Program-made: the position numbers and the translations under genes
Notes under the pieces: model-generated
What the model was told of the DNA's origin: nothing
Seen by the model: the letters and a program-made list of their open reading frames with translations, nothing else
Databases searched by the model: none
Origin: Pseudaeromonas sp963677375
Lineage (GTDB): Bacteria > Pseudomonadota > Gammaproteobacteria > Enterobacterales > Aeromonadaceae
Assembly: GCA_963677375.2 (NCBI GenBank)
Contig: CAXXIF010000016.1
Span: 13,138 to 77,137, forward strand
DNA length: 64,000 nt
Reading direction: 5' to 3'
Shown here: positions 25,561-35,029 of the stretch, one piece after another
How positions within the stretch are numbered: position 1 is the first letter of the stretch
Layout: every line of letters begins with the position of its first letter

Positions 25561-27963
25561 TCAACTCGTATGGGTGTTGAACAATACCTTGGCAACCTCG
25601 CTAAAGTGAGCGGCAAAAATGAACTCGACCCCTTCACGAATATAATCCGGCAATTCCAGGATATCGCCTCGATTGGGCGCCGGCATGATCAAACGATGGA
25701 TACCCTGACGTTTGGCTGCAATCACTTTCTCGCGAACCCCACCAATTGCCAATACATGCCCTGTCAACGTCAGCTCTCCGGTCATAGCAATGCCTTTACG
25801 GGGCGCTTTATTCAGAGCTAACGACAGTAGGGCACTGGCCATGGTGATACCGGCACTGGGACCATCCTTGGGGGTTGCACCTTCAGGCACATGCAGGTGA
25901 ATACTGGCCTGATCGAAAAAATGGGCATCCGCACCCAGGAGCTTGAGATTGCCGCAAATGAAACTGTAAGCCAGCTCCGCCGACTCCCGCATAACATCAC
26001 CCAATTGCCCCGTGAGTTTTAAATTACGTCCCTGCAGATTAACCAATGTGGCTTCGACCGGTAGTGTGGCTCCGCCCATTGCCGTCCAGGCCAGACCTGT
26101 GACTATGCCGATACCATTGAGCAGCACTTCCTTATGAAACAAAGGATTCCCTAGGTAGGTCTGGATATCGGTCACATTGACCCGGATCGTGGGCACCGCA
26201 TGATTCAGCAAGCTCACCACCGCCTTGCGAATGATTTTGGCCAATAGGTTCTCCAGATTCCGTACTCCGGATTCACGGGCGTAATTGTCGATGATGCGAC
26301 GGATAGCACCATCACTGATCTGGATTTGTTGCTTACTGACGCCTGCTTTTTCCAGTTGTCTGGGCCAAAGATGGTGGCGGGCTATGGCCAATTTTTCCTG
26401 TGACAGATAGCCGGAGAGCCGAATCATATCCATCCGATCCAGCAGTGGTAGGGGGATGGAGTCCAACGTATTGGCGGTACAGATGAATAGACATTTGGAG
26501 AGATCGAGTCGCAGATCCAGATAATGGTCGAGGAAATTGTGATTCTGCTCGGGGTCCAGGGTTTCCAATAGTGCGGAAGCCGGGTCCCCTTGGTGACTGC
26601 TACCTAATTTATCGATCTCATCCAACATGATCACGGGATTCATGACGTTACACTCTTTCAAGGCTTGCACCAGTTTGCCAGGCATGGCGCCTATATAGGT
26701 TCGCCGATGCCCCTTGATTTCTGCCTCATCTCGCATCCCGCCGACACTGAACCGATAGAAGGGCCGTCCCAGAGTTCGGGCAATCGAATGGCCAATGGAC
26801 GTCTTGCCAACACCCGGCGGGCCGACCAGTAACATGATGGCGCCGCTGATATCCTGTTTGAAGGTTCCTACAGCCAGAAATTCGATGATTCGCTCTTTGA
26901 CATCATCGAGGCCATCATGATCAGCATCGAGGATCTTTCGGGCTCGTTGCAGGTCCAGCTTGTCCTGATGATAGCGCCCCCAGGGAACTTGACTAATCCA
27001 GTCGAGATAATTACGTGTTACGGCATATTCAGGTGAACCCGCTTCCAGGATCTTCAGCTTGTCCAGCTCTTCATCAAAACGCTGCTGAGCCCCGACTGGG
27101 ATCTCTCGATCCAACATCCTTTTACTGAATGTGTCGATCTCGGCGGTCTTGTCGTCTTTTTCCAGCCCCAGTTCCCGTTGGATAACCTTCAATTGTTCGC
27201 GCAGGAAAAACTCCCGCTGCCGTTCATTGATGCTGCGATTCACTTCATCGCGGATCTGATTGTGTAATTTGGCAACCTCGATCTCCTTTTTGACCAGAGC
27301 TAACGCCTTCTTCAGTCGCTCAAAGAGCCGTGGCGTATCGAGTATGTCCTGCAGTTCGTCACCCGTCGCCGTGGTAATGGCGGCGGCACAATCTGCCAGC
27401 GGGGAGGGGTCATTGGGGTTGAAGCGATCCAGATATTGCCGTAGCTCTTCACTGTACAAGGGATTAATCGGCAGCAGTTCCTTGATGGCTGAAATAAGAG
27501 CCAGGGCATAGGCTTTTATTTCGGTGTCATTGCCTACAGATTCGTCGTTTGCCATCGGGTAACGCACTTCCACCAGATAGGGTGGACTATGACTCAACCA
27601 GTTCACAATTTCGACGCGATCTATGCCTTCGGCTACAAATTGCAGTTCTCCATCTCCCGAACTGGCCCGTAGAATTCTCACCGCACATCCAGTCCGCGGT
27701 GTCACTTCAGGCAACGGCTTGAGCGGCTCGTGCTCCTGCTCATCGCTGATCCGAAACAGTGCCACCATCTTGTGGGGGCTACTCGCGACCCGCTCTATGG
27801 TCTTTTGCCAAGGGTCGGCTTGAATTTGTACGGGAAGGATCTGGGAGGGGAGAAAAGGACGGCCAAATACCGGGATCACATACAGTTGTCCGGGGCGTTC
27901 CTGCCCGGTCAGGATCAAGCCTGTCGGCTTATCGTCGGGGCTATGGGGAGCATCATTACTCAT
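25561..27963 (-). CDS. Second Lon-type ATP-dependent protease (AsrA-like)
   Basis: 800 residues with the full LonA layout: an N-terminal LAN domain (YVIPVFGRPFLPSQILPVQI), coiled region, AAA+ module with GPPGVGKTS (Walker A) and IMLDEIDKLG, and a protease domain with the catalytic Ser in PKDGPSAGIT and Lys in REKVIAAKRQG. The N-terminal style (TGLILTGQERPGQLYVIPVFGRP) matches the Lon paralogue called AsrA in Pseudomonas rather than housekeeping Lon, and no clpX or hupB lies nearby. Probable role: stress-related proteolysis. ATG 27963 is preferred over ATG/TTG codons up to 27978; the choice is uncertain. Confidence 0.87.
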   Translation of the reverse strand: MSNDAPHSPDDKPTGLILTGQERPGQLYVIPVFGRPFLPSQILPVQIQADPWQKTIERVASSPHKMVALFRISDEQEHEPLKPLPEVTPRTGCAVRILRASSGDGELQFVAEGIDRVEIVNWLSHSPPYLVEVRYPMANDESVGNDTEIKAYALALISAIKELLPINPLYSEELRQYLDRFNPNDPSPLADCAAAITTATGDELQDILDTPRLFERLKKALALVKKEIEVAKLHNQIRDEVNRSINERQREFFLREQLKVIQRELGLEKDDKTAEIDTFSKRMLDREIPVGAQQRFDEELDKLKILEAGSPEYAVTRNYLDWISQVPWGRYHQDKLDLQRARKILDADHDGLDDVKERIIEFLAVGTFKQDISGAIMLLVGPPGVGKTSIGHSIARTLGRPFYRFSVGGMRDEAEIKGHRRTYIGAMPGKLVQALKECNVMNPVIMLDEIDKLGSSHQGDPASALLETLDPEQNHNFLDHYLDLRLDLSKCLFICTANTLDSIPLPLLDRMDMIRLSGYLSQEKLAIARHHLWPRQLEKAGVSKQQIQISDGAIRRIIDNYARESGVRNLENLLAKIIRKAVVSLLNHAVPTIRVNVTDIQTYLGNPLFHKEVLLNGIGIVTGLAWTAMGGATLPVEATLVNLQGRNLKLTGQLGDVMRESAELAYSFICGNLKLLGADAHFFDQASIHLHVPEGATPKDGPSAGITMASALLSLALNKAPRKGIAMTGELTLTGHVLAIGGVREKVIAAKRQGIHRLIMPAPNRGDILELPDYIREGVEFIFAAHFSEVAKVLFNTHTS

Positions 27964-28144
27964 GCCGGTCACCATCAAGATTGCTCATTCATGATCATGA
28001 TGAAACTAAGGCCACCACCATGTGGATTTCGGATGGCAGCTATGGTGAGTGTAGGCGTTCAGGCTTGTACTGGCCCGATCTGATTCACAACTATGAGCTA
28101 CCGGAGCTATTTTCTGCACGAGATTGTACTGTCTTGATTGTGCA

Positions 28145-28179
28145 ATAAAAAATCCAGAACCCATGACAGGTTCCGGATT
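28145..28179 (-). terminator. Intrinsic terminator of the chemoreceptor gene
   Basis: On the minus strand AATCCGGAACC and GGTTCTGGATT form an 11-bp stem (one G-T pair) with a 7-nt loop, followed by TTTTTT. It lies 55 nt past the chemoreceptor stop codon. Confidence 0.85.
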
Positions 28180-28234
28180 GTGTTAGATGGATTGGCTCTG
28201 CAGCGGCAAGTGTCTGCCGAAGGGGGGTCTAATC

Positions 28235-29674
28235 CTAGAATTTCAAGCCGCGCAATAGCTGATCCAGCTCATTGGCGGTGACTTTCAGGTTTTGCGTGCC
28301 ACCGACGGTAGCGGCGGTTGACTCTTCAACCTGCATGGATTGCTGGCGTACCTCTTCCAGATTTTGCGAGATTTCGGCCGCCACCGCACTTTGTTGTTCG
28401 GCGGAGGTGGCAATTTGCGCACTCATTTCGAACACCGATTCGCTGTAGGAGGCAATGCGTTCGATATCATGGCCCACCCCACTGATCAGCTCCCGGCTGG
28501 TTGCCGCCTGATGGACGGTTTTTTCCATGATCTGATTCAGCGCGCCAGTCCCGCTTTGCAACTCCTCGATCATTTTCTGGATTTCGACCGTTGCCTGTTG
28601 GGTTCTTCCCGCCAAGGTACGAACCTCATCTGCAACCACGGCAAAGCCTCGCCCCTGCTCACCGGCCCGAGCTGCTTCGATCGCCGCATTCAGCGCCAGC
28701 AGGTTAGTTTGTCCGGAGATAGAATTGATGACGGTGACCACTTCACTGATCTTGTTGGCCCTATTGGTCAGCTGTTCAACGGCGTCCGAGGCCTGACTGA
28801 TTTCATCGGCTAGCGCTTGAATGGCATCGATTGTGCGGTTAACGCTCGCCGCCCCTTGAGTCGCTTCTTCACTGGAGTGACGGGTTTGAGCAGAGGTGTC
28901 GTTGGCATTCCGAGCCACCTCGCGGATTGCGGCAGTCATCTCTTCCATGGCGGTGGCCAATGAATCCAGATATTGCCGCTGAGAGGCCGCCGTGTCCTGA
29001 CCATCCTGAGCCGCCTCGCGGAACTCATCAGCAAATAGCTCCAGGGCTTCGGCACTGTCATGAACCAATTTTACAGTATGTTGCTGACGACCGGCGAGAG
29101 TATCGATACTTTGGGCCAGGGCGCTAAATTCATCCCGGGTGCTGAAAAAGTTCAAGCGTTCGGTCAAATCGCCATCGGCTATCCGCCGCAGCGCCTTATT
29201 CACGGAGAAGATGGCTCCAGATATGAAGGTACTCAGGTAATAACTCACCACCGCCATGAAGAGGATGGCGACCACGATTAGGACAAAGGTGGAGTTATGA
29301 CCATTCCAGATCGACAATGCACTCAGATCGGCTGTACCACTCAAAAAACGTTGGTCAGCCGTTTGAACGGTAATAGTGATGTCATTACCTACCAGATTCC
29401 GGCCAACCACTCCGCTATCGGAGAGGCGAACACCGTCGGGTAACTTGATATCGACAACATCTTTAACCTGGTCGAGCAGGGTAACAGCACTCTGTAGTTT
29501 TAATTCGAGCCCCTCAATGGCGTCAGTACGACGTAATTGATTGTTCTGGGTCATTAACAGACTCGTAATAAGCAAAATTAACAACAGGGGAAACCAGAAG
29601 AGAACATGAAATTTTTCTTGGATGGTCATATTGACTAAAATACGGTCGACCCACCGAAATTTGACTTCTTTCAT
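28235..29674 (-). CDS. Methyl-accepting chemotaxis protein
   Basis: 479 residues. Two membrane segments (about 22-42 and 130-152) enclose a short periplasmic region of about 90 residues, too small for a double Cache domain. A HAMP domain follows, then the cytoplasmic signalling rod with the conserved hairpin ISGQTNLLALNAAIEAARAGEQGRGFAVVADEVRTLA (about 330-366). It should feed CheA/CheW. ATG 29674 is used because the upstream in-frame extension covers the divergent promoter and the acylphosphatase gene. The ligand is unknown. Confidence 0.9.
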   Translation of the reverse strand: MKEVKFRWVDRILVNMTIQEKFHVLFWFPLLLILLITSLLMTQNNQLRRTDAIEGLELKLQSAVTLLDQVKDVVDIKLPDGVRLSDSGVVGRNLVGNDITITVQTADQRFLSGTADLSALSIWNGHNSTFVLIVVAILFMAVVSYYLSTFISGAIFSVNKALRRIADGDLTERLNFFSTRDEFSALAQSIDTLAGRQQHTVKLVHDSAEALELFADEFREAAQDGQDTAASQRQYLDSLATAMEEMTAAIREVARNANDTSAQTRHSSEEATQGAASVNRTIDAIQALADEISQASDAVEQLTNRANKISEVVTVINSISGQTNLLALNAAIEAARAGEQGRGFAVVADEVRTLAGRTQQATVEIQKMIEELQSGTGALNQIMEKTVHQAATSRELISGVGHDIERIASYSESVFEMSAQIATSAEQQSAVAAEISQNLEEVRQQSMQVEESTAATVGGTQNLKVTANELDQLLRGLKF

Positions 29675-29752
29675 AATGCTCTGAATCCTAAGAATGAAAC
29701 TGGTTTCATCATACCGTGATAGCGACAGAACCGAAGCAGGGAGGATCACAAA

Positions 29753-30043
29753 ATGTTGGATAAGGCTGTACAAATCCGGGTCTTTGGCCACGTTCAAGGG
29801 GTCGGGTTTCGATATTTCACCCAACAACAGGCTTTGCAGTTGGGATTACAAGGGCGAGCCCGCAATCTGCCGGATGGATCGGTAGAGGTTTTGGCTTGGG
29901 GTAAGGAACTGCAACTCGAAAAATTGATTGCCTGGTTACATCAAGGGCCACGAACAGCGGTGGTGGAGCGATTGGTGGTCACACCGCTCGATCCGGATGA
30001 GTTACCAGGGGGTGAACATGGCAGAGGATTTTCGGCGTATTGA
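29753..30043 (+). CDS. acyP: Acylphosphatase
   Basis: 96 residues, the family length. It hydrolyses acylphosphates. The active-site motif VFGHVQGVGFRYFTQQQA carries the phosphate-binding loop and catalytic Arg (about residue 20); the catalytic Asn is in GRARNLPDGSVEV. GGGAGGAT precedes the ATG. The 3' end overlaps the following CHAD gene by 26 nt, so the two are co-translated. Confidence 0.94.
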   Translation: MLDKAVQIRVFGHVQGVGFRYFTQQQALQLGLQGRARNLPDGSVEVLAWGKELQLEKLIAWLHQGPRTAVVERLVVTPLDPDELPGGEHGRGFSAY

Positions 30044-30842
30044 GTCGCCACATCTTTTTATCCAGCGCTGGCAAGTATTGGCGTCGTTGGTCGGGCGGAA
30101 GCGTTGGAACAGCGATGCCTTGCACCAATTTCGGGTCAATATACGCGCTTGTCTGGCATGGCAGCCCTTATGGCAGATAACCAGTTTGCCGACGGATTCA
30201 GCATTGGGGCCCCGGCAACTGCGTCGGTTACTGAAATGCCTGAATCAGGAGCGGGATCAGGATGTCTTCCTTTTCTATCTCGCTTCGTTGCCGCATAGTG
30301 GCTCCGCGCGCAAAAAATTAATTCACTCCTGCCAGCGTAAACCCCGAAAAAAACTACTGGAACCCTTCATCGAGGCTTTGCAACAAGCCTTGGACAGTTG
30401 GCAAACATGGATGAATCCGGTGCTGTTTCAGCAACAGCTATCGGTGCTGCTTGCGTTATATAGTCAGCAGATCCAGCGGCACTTGGTGCGTTGCAACGGG
30501 AAGCGTGGTTCTCACTTGCATGCACTGCGTCTGGCCATCAAATCCTTGCGTTACTTGCTGGAGGTCGCGGCGGCGGCGGCTCCGGCCTACCAGCCGTTGT
30601 GGTGTCATTGCCGATTGTGGCAGGACAAACTGGGGCAATTTGCCGATCTGGATGCTTTGGCGCGCTGGCTGAAACGACAGCATGAGCCGGAGTTGGCCCA
30701 ACTGGTGCGTACACGTCGCCGGGTGTTGGTGGAAATCCTGGTGGCGGAGCGCGAGGATATATCCCTATTACTAACGCAGATAGCGGCGACACCGTTGCCC
30801 AGTTGTGAGCAATTGGCTTCGACCTTCAACTTACATTCATAA
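30018..30842 (+). CDS. CHAD domain-containing protein
   Basis: 274 residues with the conserved-histidine alpha-helical CHAD pattern: SDALHQFRVNIRACLA, a central helix run, and HLHALRLAIKSLRYLLEV. CHAD proteins bind polyphosphate; this one lacks the N-terminal CYTH triphosphatase domain often fused to it. GGGGGTG precedes ATG 30018, inside the end of acyP. An upstream in-frame codon at 29928 would lie wholly within acyP and is rejected. A link between polyphosphate binding and acylphosphatase is only contextual. Confidence 0.82.
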   Translation: MAEDFRRIESPHLFIQRWQVLASLVGRKRWNSDALHQFRVNIRACLAWQPLWQITSLPTDSALGPRQLRRLLKCLNQERDQDVFLFYLASLPHSGSARKKLIHSCQRKPRKKLLEPFIEALQQALDSWQTWMNPVLFQQQLSVLLALYSQQIQRHLVRCNGKRGSHLHALRLAIKSLRYLLEVAAAAAPAYQPLWCHCRLWQDKLGQFADLDALARWLKRQHEPELAQLVRTRRRVLVEILVAEREDISLLLTQIAATPLPSCEQLASTFNLHS

Positions 30843-30864
30843 AAAACGGCCCGCAGGCCGTTTT
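30841..30864. terminator. Bidirectional terminator between the CHAD gene and metG
   Basis: AAAAACGGCC / GGCCGTTTTT, a 10-bp stem with a CGCA loop. T runs are available on both strands, suiting the converging genes on each side. Confidence 0.88.
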
Positions 30865-30885
30865 TGAAATTTTATCGAGTCGTGG

Positions 30886-32949
30886 TTATTTAACTCGCAT
30901 GCCGGGCTGGGCTCCATCATGGGGTTCCAGGATATAGAGATCCTTTCCACCGGGGCCTGCGGCCAATACCATGCCTTCGGACATACCAAAGCGCATCTTG
31001 CGTGGAGCCAGGTTGGCAACCATGACGGTCAACTTTCCAACCAGGGTGGCCGGATCGTAGGCGGAGCGTATACCGGCAAATACCTGGCGAGTTTCGCCCC
31101 CGATATCCAGTTGCAGCTTCAGCAACTTATCCGCATCGGCCACCAGTTCGGCTGTGACGATGCGGGCAATCCGCAGATCCAGCTTGGCGAAATCGTCATA
31201 GGCAATTTCAGGTGCTATGGGTTCGAGCTCGGTATTGTCCTTGCCTGGAGCACTCTGATGTTGTGACTTGCTACCCTGACTCTTGCTGGCTTCGGCGACC
31301 AGATCCTCTTTGGAGGCTCCGACCATCTCCTCAATCTTCTTTGGATCGATACGGCTGAACAAGGCCTTGAAGGCTGCAATCGATTGACCCAGCAGCGGGG
31401 CATCGATGGCATCCCAACTCAGGTTAGTCTGCAAGAAGGCTTCACTGCGCTCGGCCAGTTGCGGTAATACCGGCTTGAGATAGGTCATCAACACGCGGAA
31501 CAGGTTCAGTGAGACGGTGCAGACTTCCTGCAACTCGGTTTCACGCCCCTCTTGCTTGGCGATGACCCAAGGTGCCTTGTCATCCACATAGCGATTGGCG
31601 ATATCCGCCAGCGCCATAATATCTCGAATGGCACGGCTGAATTCGCGAGTCTCGTAGGCTTCAGCAATCCGCTCCCGGGCGGCAACAAATTCGCTGTACA
31701 GTACCGGCTCGGTATTGGTCGCTGCCAGTTGGCCATCGAAGCGCTTGCTGATGAAGCCCGCGGTACGGGAGGCTAGGTTCACCAGTTTATTGACCACATC
31801 GGCATTCACCCGGGCGACGAAGTCGTCCAGATTCAAATCCAGATCGTCGATCCGGCTATTGAGCTTGGCCGCGTAGTAGTAACGCAGATATTCCGGGTCC
31901 AGGTGCTGTAAATAGGTCCCGGCCTTGATGAAAGTGCCCTTGGATTTGGACATCTTGGCGCCATTGACCGTGACATAGCCATGGACAAAGACATTGCTGG
32001 GTTTGCGGAAACCCGCACCTTCGAGCATGGCGGGCCAGAACAGGGTATGGAAGTAGAGAATATCCTTACCGATGAAGTGGTACAGCTCGGCGTCGCTCTC
32101 CTTGCTCCAGAAGGCATCGAAATCCAGCTCCGGGCGCTTGCTGCAGAGATTCTTGAATGAGCCCATGTAGCCAATGGGTGCATCCAGCCAGACATAAAAG
32201 TATTTGCCGGGGGCGTCGGGGATCTCGAAGCCGAAGTAGGGCGCGTCGCGGGTGATATCCCACTGCTGCAAGCCGGACTCAAACCATTCGTTGAGCTTGT
32301 TGGCCATCTCTTCTTGCAGGGCTCCGGAGGTGGTCCAATTTTTGAGCATCTCGGAAAACTGCGGCAGATCGAAGAAGAAATGCTCGGTCTCTTTCATCAC
32401 CGGCGTGGCACCGGAGACGGCAGACTTCGGATTGATTAGCTCGGTTGGACTGTAAGTCGCGCCACAGACGTCGCAGTTATCGCCATATTGGTCGGGAGCC
32501 TTGCACTTGGGGCAGGTTCCCTTGACGAAGCGATCCGGTAAAAACATCGATTTTTCCGGATCGAACAGCTGGGAAATGCCCCGGCTCTTGATGTAGCCAC
32601 CATCCCGCAGACGGGTATAGATCAGGCTGGCCAGCTCCCGGTTTTCATCGCTGTGGGTCGAATGATAATTGTCGAAACTAATACCAAAGCCAGCAAAGTC
32701 AGCCTGATGCTCAGTAGAGACGCCAGCAATCATCTGCTCCGGCGTGATACCCAACTGTTGAGCCTTGAGCATGATCGGGGTGCCATGGGCATCATCGGCA
32801 CAGATAAAGTGGATGGTATTGCCACGCAAGCGTTGGTAGCGCACCCAGATATCAGCCTGAATATGTTCGAGCATATGCCCGAGGTGAATAGAGCCGTTTG
32901 CATAAGGCAAGGCACAGGTAACCAGAATTTTACGAGCTGCGTTGGCCAT
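30886..32949 (-). CDS. metG: Methionine--tRNA ligase
   Basis: 687 residues. It charges tRNA-Met and initiator tRNA. The class I HIGH motif appears as HLGHM (about residue 23), a zinc knuckle as CPKCKAPDQYGDNCDVCG, and the KMSKS loop as GAKMSKSKGT. The C-terminal domain (YDDFAKLDLRIARIV and on) is the tRNA-binding/dimerisation module of long MetG. It is divergent from apbC, the usual order in related gammaproteobacteria. Confidence 0.97.
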   Translation of the reverse strand: MANAARKILVTCALPYANGSIHLGHMLEHIQADIWVRYQRLRGNTIHFICADDAHGTPIMLKAQQLGITPEQMIAGVSTEHQADFAGFGISFDNYHSTHSDENRELASLIYTRLRDGGYIKSRGISQLFDPEKSMFLPDRFVKGTCPKCKAPDQYGDNCDVCGATYSPTELINPKSAVSGATPVMKETEHFFFDLPQFSEMLKNWTTSGALQEEMANKLNEWFESGLQQWDITRDAPYFGFEIPDAPGKYFYVWLDAPIGYMGSFKNLCSKRPELDFDAFWSKESDAELYHFIGKDILYFHTLFWPAMLEGAGFRKPSNVFVHGYVTVNGAKMSKSKGTFIKAGTYLQHLDPEYLRYYYAAKLNSRIDDLDLNLDDFVARVNADVVNKLVNLASRTAGFISKRFDGQLAATNTEPVLYSEFVAARERIAEAYETREFSRAIRDIMALADIANRYVDDKAPWVIAKQEGRETELQEVCTVSLNLFRVLMTYLKPVLPQLAERSEAFLQTNLSWDAIDAPLLGQSIAAFKALFSRIDPKKIEEMVGASKEDLVAEASKSQGSKSQHQSAPGKDNTELEPIAPEIAYDDFAKLDLRIARIVTAELVADADKLLKLQLDIGGETRQVFAGIRSAYDPATLVGKLTVMVANLAPRKMRFGMSEGMVLAAGPGGKDLYILEPHDGAQPGMRVK

Positions 32950-33188
32950 AGTTCCTGTCTGTGTCGGGAAATGAAGTGGAGCAACATGTTACCCGATGAG
33001 ACGGGGATCTGCCTAGGCGCAATGCCGCGGCTGCAGGCAATTGGCCCTGCGACGGGAGCTATTTTCTTGTACACTCGGTCGCGAACAATTTTTTAACATG
33101 ACTAATCTCTACCGGACCAGGAGCTTTTCTGCTGTGGGCTTGGCTGCTCAGCCGTTTCGTGAGGAAGATGAGTCACATGGGAGTGCGC

Positions 33189-34259
33189 ATGCAAGAAATT
33201 CGTCAGTTACTCAGTCAATTCAAACCCGATGAGTGGGCCCTGGATCTAGTCAGTGCCGGGTTTGTCGGCACGACCCGGCAGCACGGCAATGTGCTGCAGA
33301 TTGAACTGCGAGTCCCCTTCGCTGGCGTCAGTTGGTTGGGAGAGCTCAGTGTGCAGCTGGACGCGGCTTTGATTCAGCTCACCGGCGTCGAGCGGGTGGA
33401 GTGGATCTGGCAACAAGATGTCGCCACTATGGCGCGCAGCACTCAGGTTGCCGGTATCGCCGGGGTGCGCAATATTATTGCGGTCGCCTCCGGCAAAGGG
33501 GGGGTTGGCAAGTCCACCACAGCGGTGAATCTGGCCTTGGGACTGCGTCAACAAGGTGCCCGGGTCGGGGTGCTGGATGCCGATATCTATGGTCCCTCCA
33601 TTCCCTGGATGTTGGGCTGTCCGGAGGAGCGACCTGTCTCCTTTGATGGCAAATTCATGCAACCGGTAACAGCCTATGGCATAGGGTGCAACAGCATAGG
33701 GTTTCTGGTGCCGGAGGGTGAGGCCGCGGTCTGGCGTGGCCCAATGGCCAGTAAGGCTCTCGCGCAGATCCTGCACGAGACCCGTTGGGGCGAGCTGGAT
33801 TATCTCATCGTCGATATGCCACCAGGAACTGGGGATATCCAGTTAACTCTGGCCCAGCAGGTACCCACCACAGCCGTGGTGATGGTGACCACACCGCAAG
33901 ACATCGCCTTGATTGATGTTCGTAAAGGCATTGCCATGTTTGACAAGGTGAATATCCCGGTGCTTGGTATCGTCGAGAACATGAGTTACCACACTTGCAG
34001 CCAGTGCGGTCACAAGGAGGCGATTTTCGGTTGCGGTGGCGGCCAACAGTTGGCTGAACAACAGGGACTGTGTTTGTTAGCCCAACTGCCATTACATATT
34101 CAAGTGCGCGAGGGCATGGATGCGGGACGTCCCCCGGCGATTGACGCAAATAATCCGTTGGCCATCGGCTATCTGCAACTGGCGCGAACCGTGGCGGCAA
34201 GGCTCTATTTTGGCGGTAAAGCCATTCCGAGCAGCATATTAACCATCAACGAGAGCTAA
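33189..34259 (+). CDS. apbC: Iron-sulfur cluster carrier protein ApbC (Mrp family)
   Basis: About 356 residues; a P-loop NTPase that carries and delivers Fe-S clusters. A short N-terminal DUF59-like domain (QLLSQFKPDEWALDLVSAGFV) precedes the deviant Walker A ASGKGGVGKSTTAVNLA (about residue 99). The C-terminal CSQCG holds the two cluster-bridging cysteines. Several starts are possible (GTG 33159, ATG 33168, 33177, 33189); 33189 has GGGAG 6 nt upstream. It leads a plus-strand run with udk and dcd. Confidence 0.9.
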   Translation: MQEIRQLLSQFKPDEWALDLVSAGFVGTTRQHGNVLQIELRVPFAGVSWLGELSVQLDAALIQLTGVERVEWIWQQDVATMARSTQVAGIAGVRNIIAVASGKGGVGKSTTAVNLALGLRQQGARVGVLDADIYGPSIPWMLGCPEERPVSFDGKFMQPVTAYGIGCNSIGFLVPEGEAAVWRGPMASKALAQILHETRWGELDYLIVDMPPGTGDIQLTLAQQVPTTAVVMVTTPQDIALIDVRKGIAMFDKVNIPVLGIVENMSYHTCSQCGHKEAIFGCGGGQQLAEQQGLCLLAQLPLHIQVREGMDAGRPPAIDANNPLAIGYLQLARTVAARLYFGGKAIPSSILTINES

Positions 34260-34355
34260 CTCGGTGTCTGCCAAAGGAATATTCAGCTTGGCTGGCAAAT
34301 TTAGTATCATTGCGCCGTCCATGGGCAATATCGCCGCATTTGAGAAATCTACGTC

Positions 34356-35000
34356 ATGTCTGAACCGCAACGTTCCTGTGTCATTATTGGGATAGCCGGA
34401 GCTTCGGCTTCCGGCAAAAGTCTGATCGCGCATACCATCTTCGAGGAGCTGGTGCAGGAGCAGGGTGAGGATCAAATCGGGGTGATCACGGAAGATTGTT
34501 ATTACCGGGATCAAACCCACCTTTCCATGGAAGAGCGGGTCAAAACCAATTATGACCATCCGAGCGCATTCGATCACGGCCTGCTGGCGCAGCATCTGAC
34601 TTGCCTGCTCAAAGGGGAGGCCGTTGATATTCCTCGTTACTCCTACACAGAACATACTCGCTTGACTGAGACTTCACGTTTCAGTCCGAAACGCATCATC
34701 ATCCTGGAGGGGATCTTGTTACTCAATGAACCCCGACTGCGCGAGCTGATGGATGTCAGCATCTTCATGGATACCCCGCTGGACATCTGCCTGATCCGGC
34801 GATTGGTGCGGGATGTCCAGGAGCGGGGCAGAACCATGGAGTCGGTGCTGAAACAGTACCAGAACACAGTTCGACCGATGTTTTTACAATTTATTGAGCC
34901 ATCCAAACAGTATGCCGATGTGATAGTGCCCCGTGGTGGCCGCAACCGCATTGCCATCGATATGCTCAAAGCCCGTATCCTGCATATGTTGCAGGCATGA
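34356..35000 (+). CDS. udk: Uridine kinase
   Basis: 214 residues. It phosphorylates uridine and cytidine with ATP/GTP in pyrimidine salvage. Walker A GIAGASASGKS (about residue 11), the nucleoside loop EDCYYRDQTHLSMEERVKTNYDHP and the lid RRLVRDVQERGRT are intact. The stop is 30 nt before dcd. The opposite salvage enzyme, udp, lies about 7 kb downstream on the other strand. Confidence 0.96.
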   Translation: MSEPQRSCVIIGIAGASASGKSLIAHTIFEELVQEQGEDQIGVITEDCYYRDQTHLSMEERVKTNYDHPSAFDHGLLAQHLTCLLKGEAVDIPRYSYTEHTRLTETSRFSPKRIIILEGILLLNEPRLRELMDVSIFMDTPLDICLIRRLVRDVQERGRTMESVLKQYQNTVRPMFLQFIEPSKQYADVIVPRGGRNRIAIDMLKARILHMLQA

Positions 35001-35029
35001 AAGCGGCACTTAATCACCAGGAGAAGGGA

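Noticed and set aside
25364..27963. tRNA-fMet as an attachment site for a genomic island containing the Lon-like gene
   Set aside because: No integrase or direct repeat of the tRNA 3' end is seen nearby, and composition is chromosomal on both sides.
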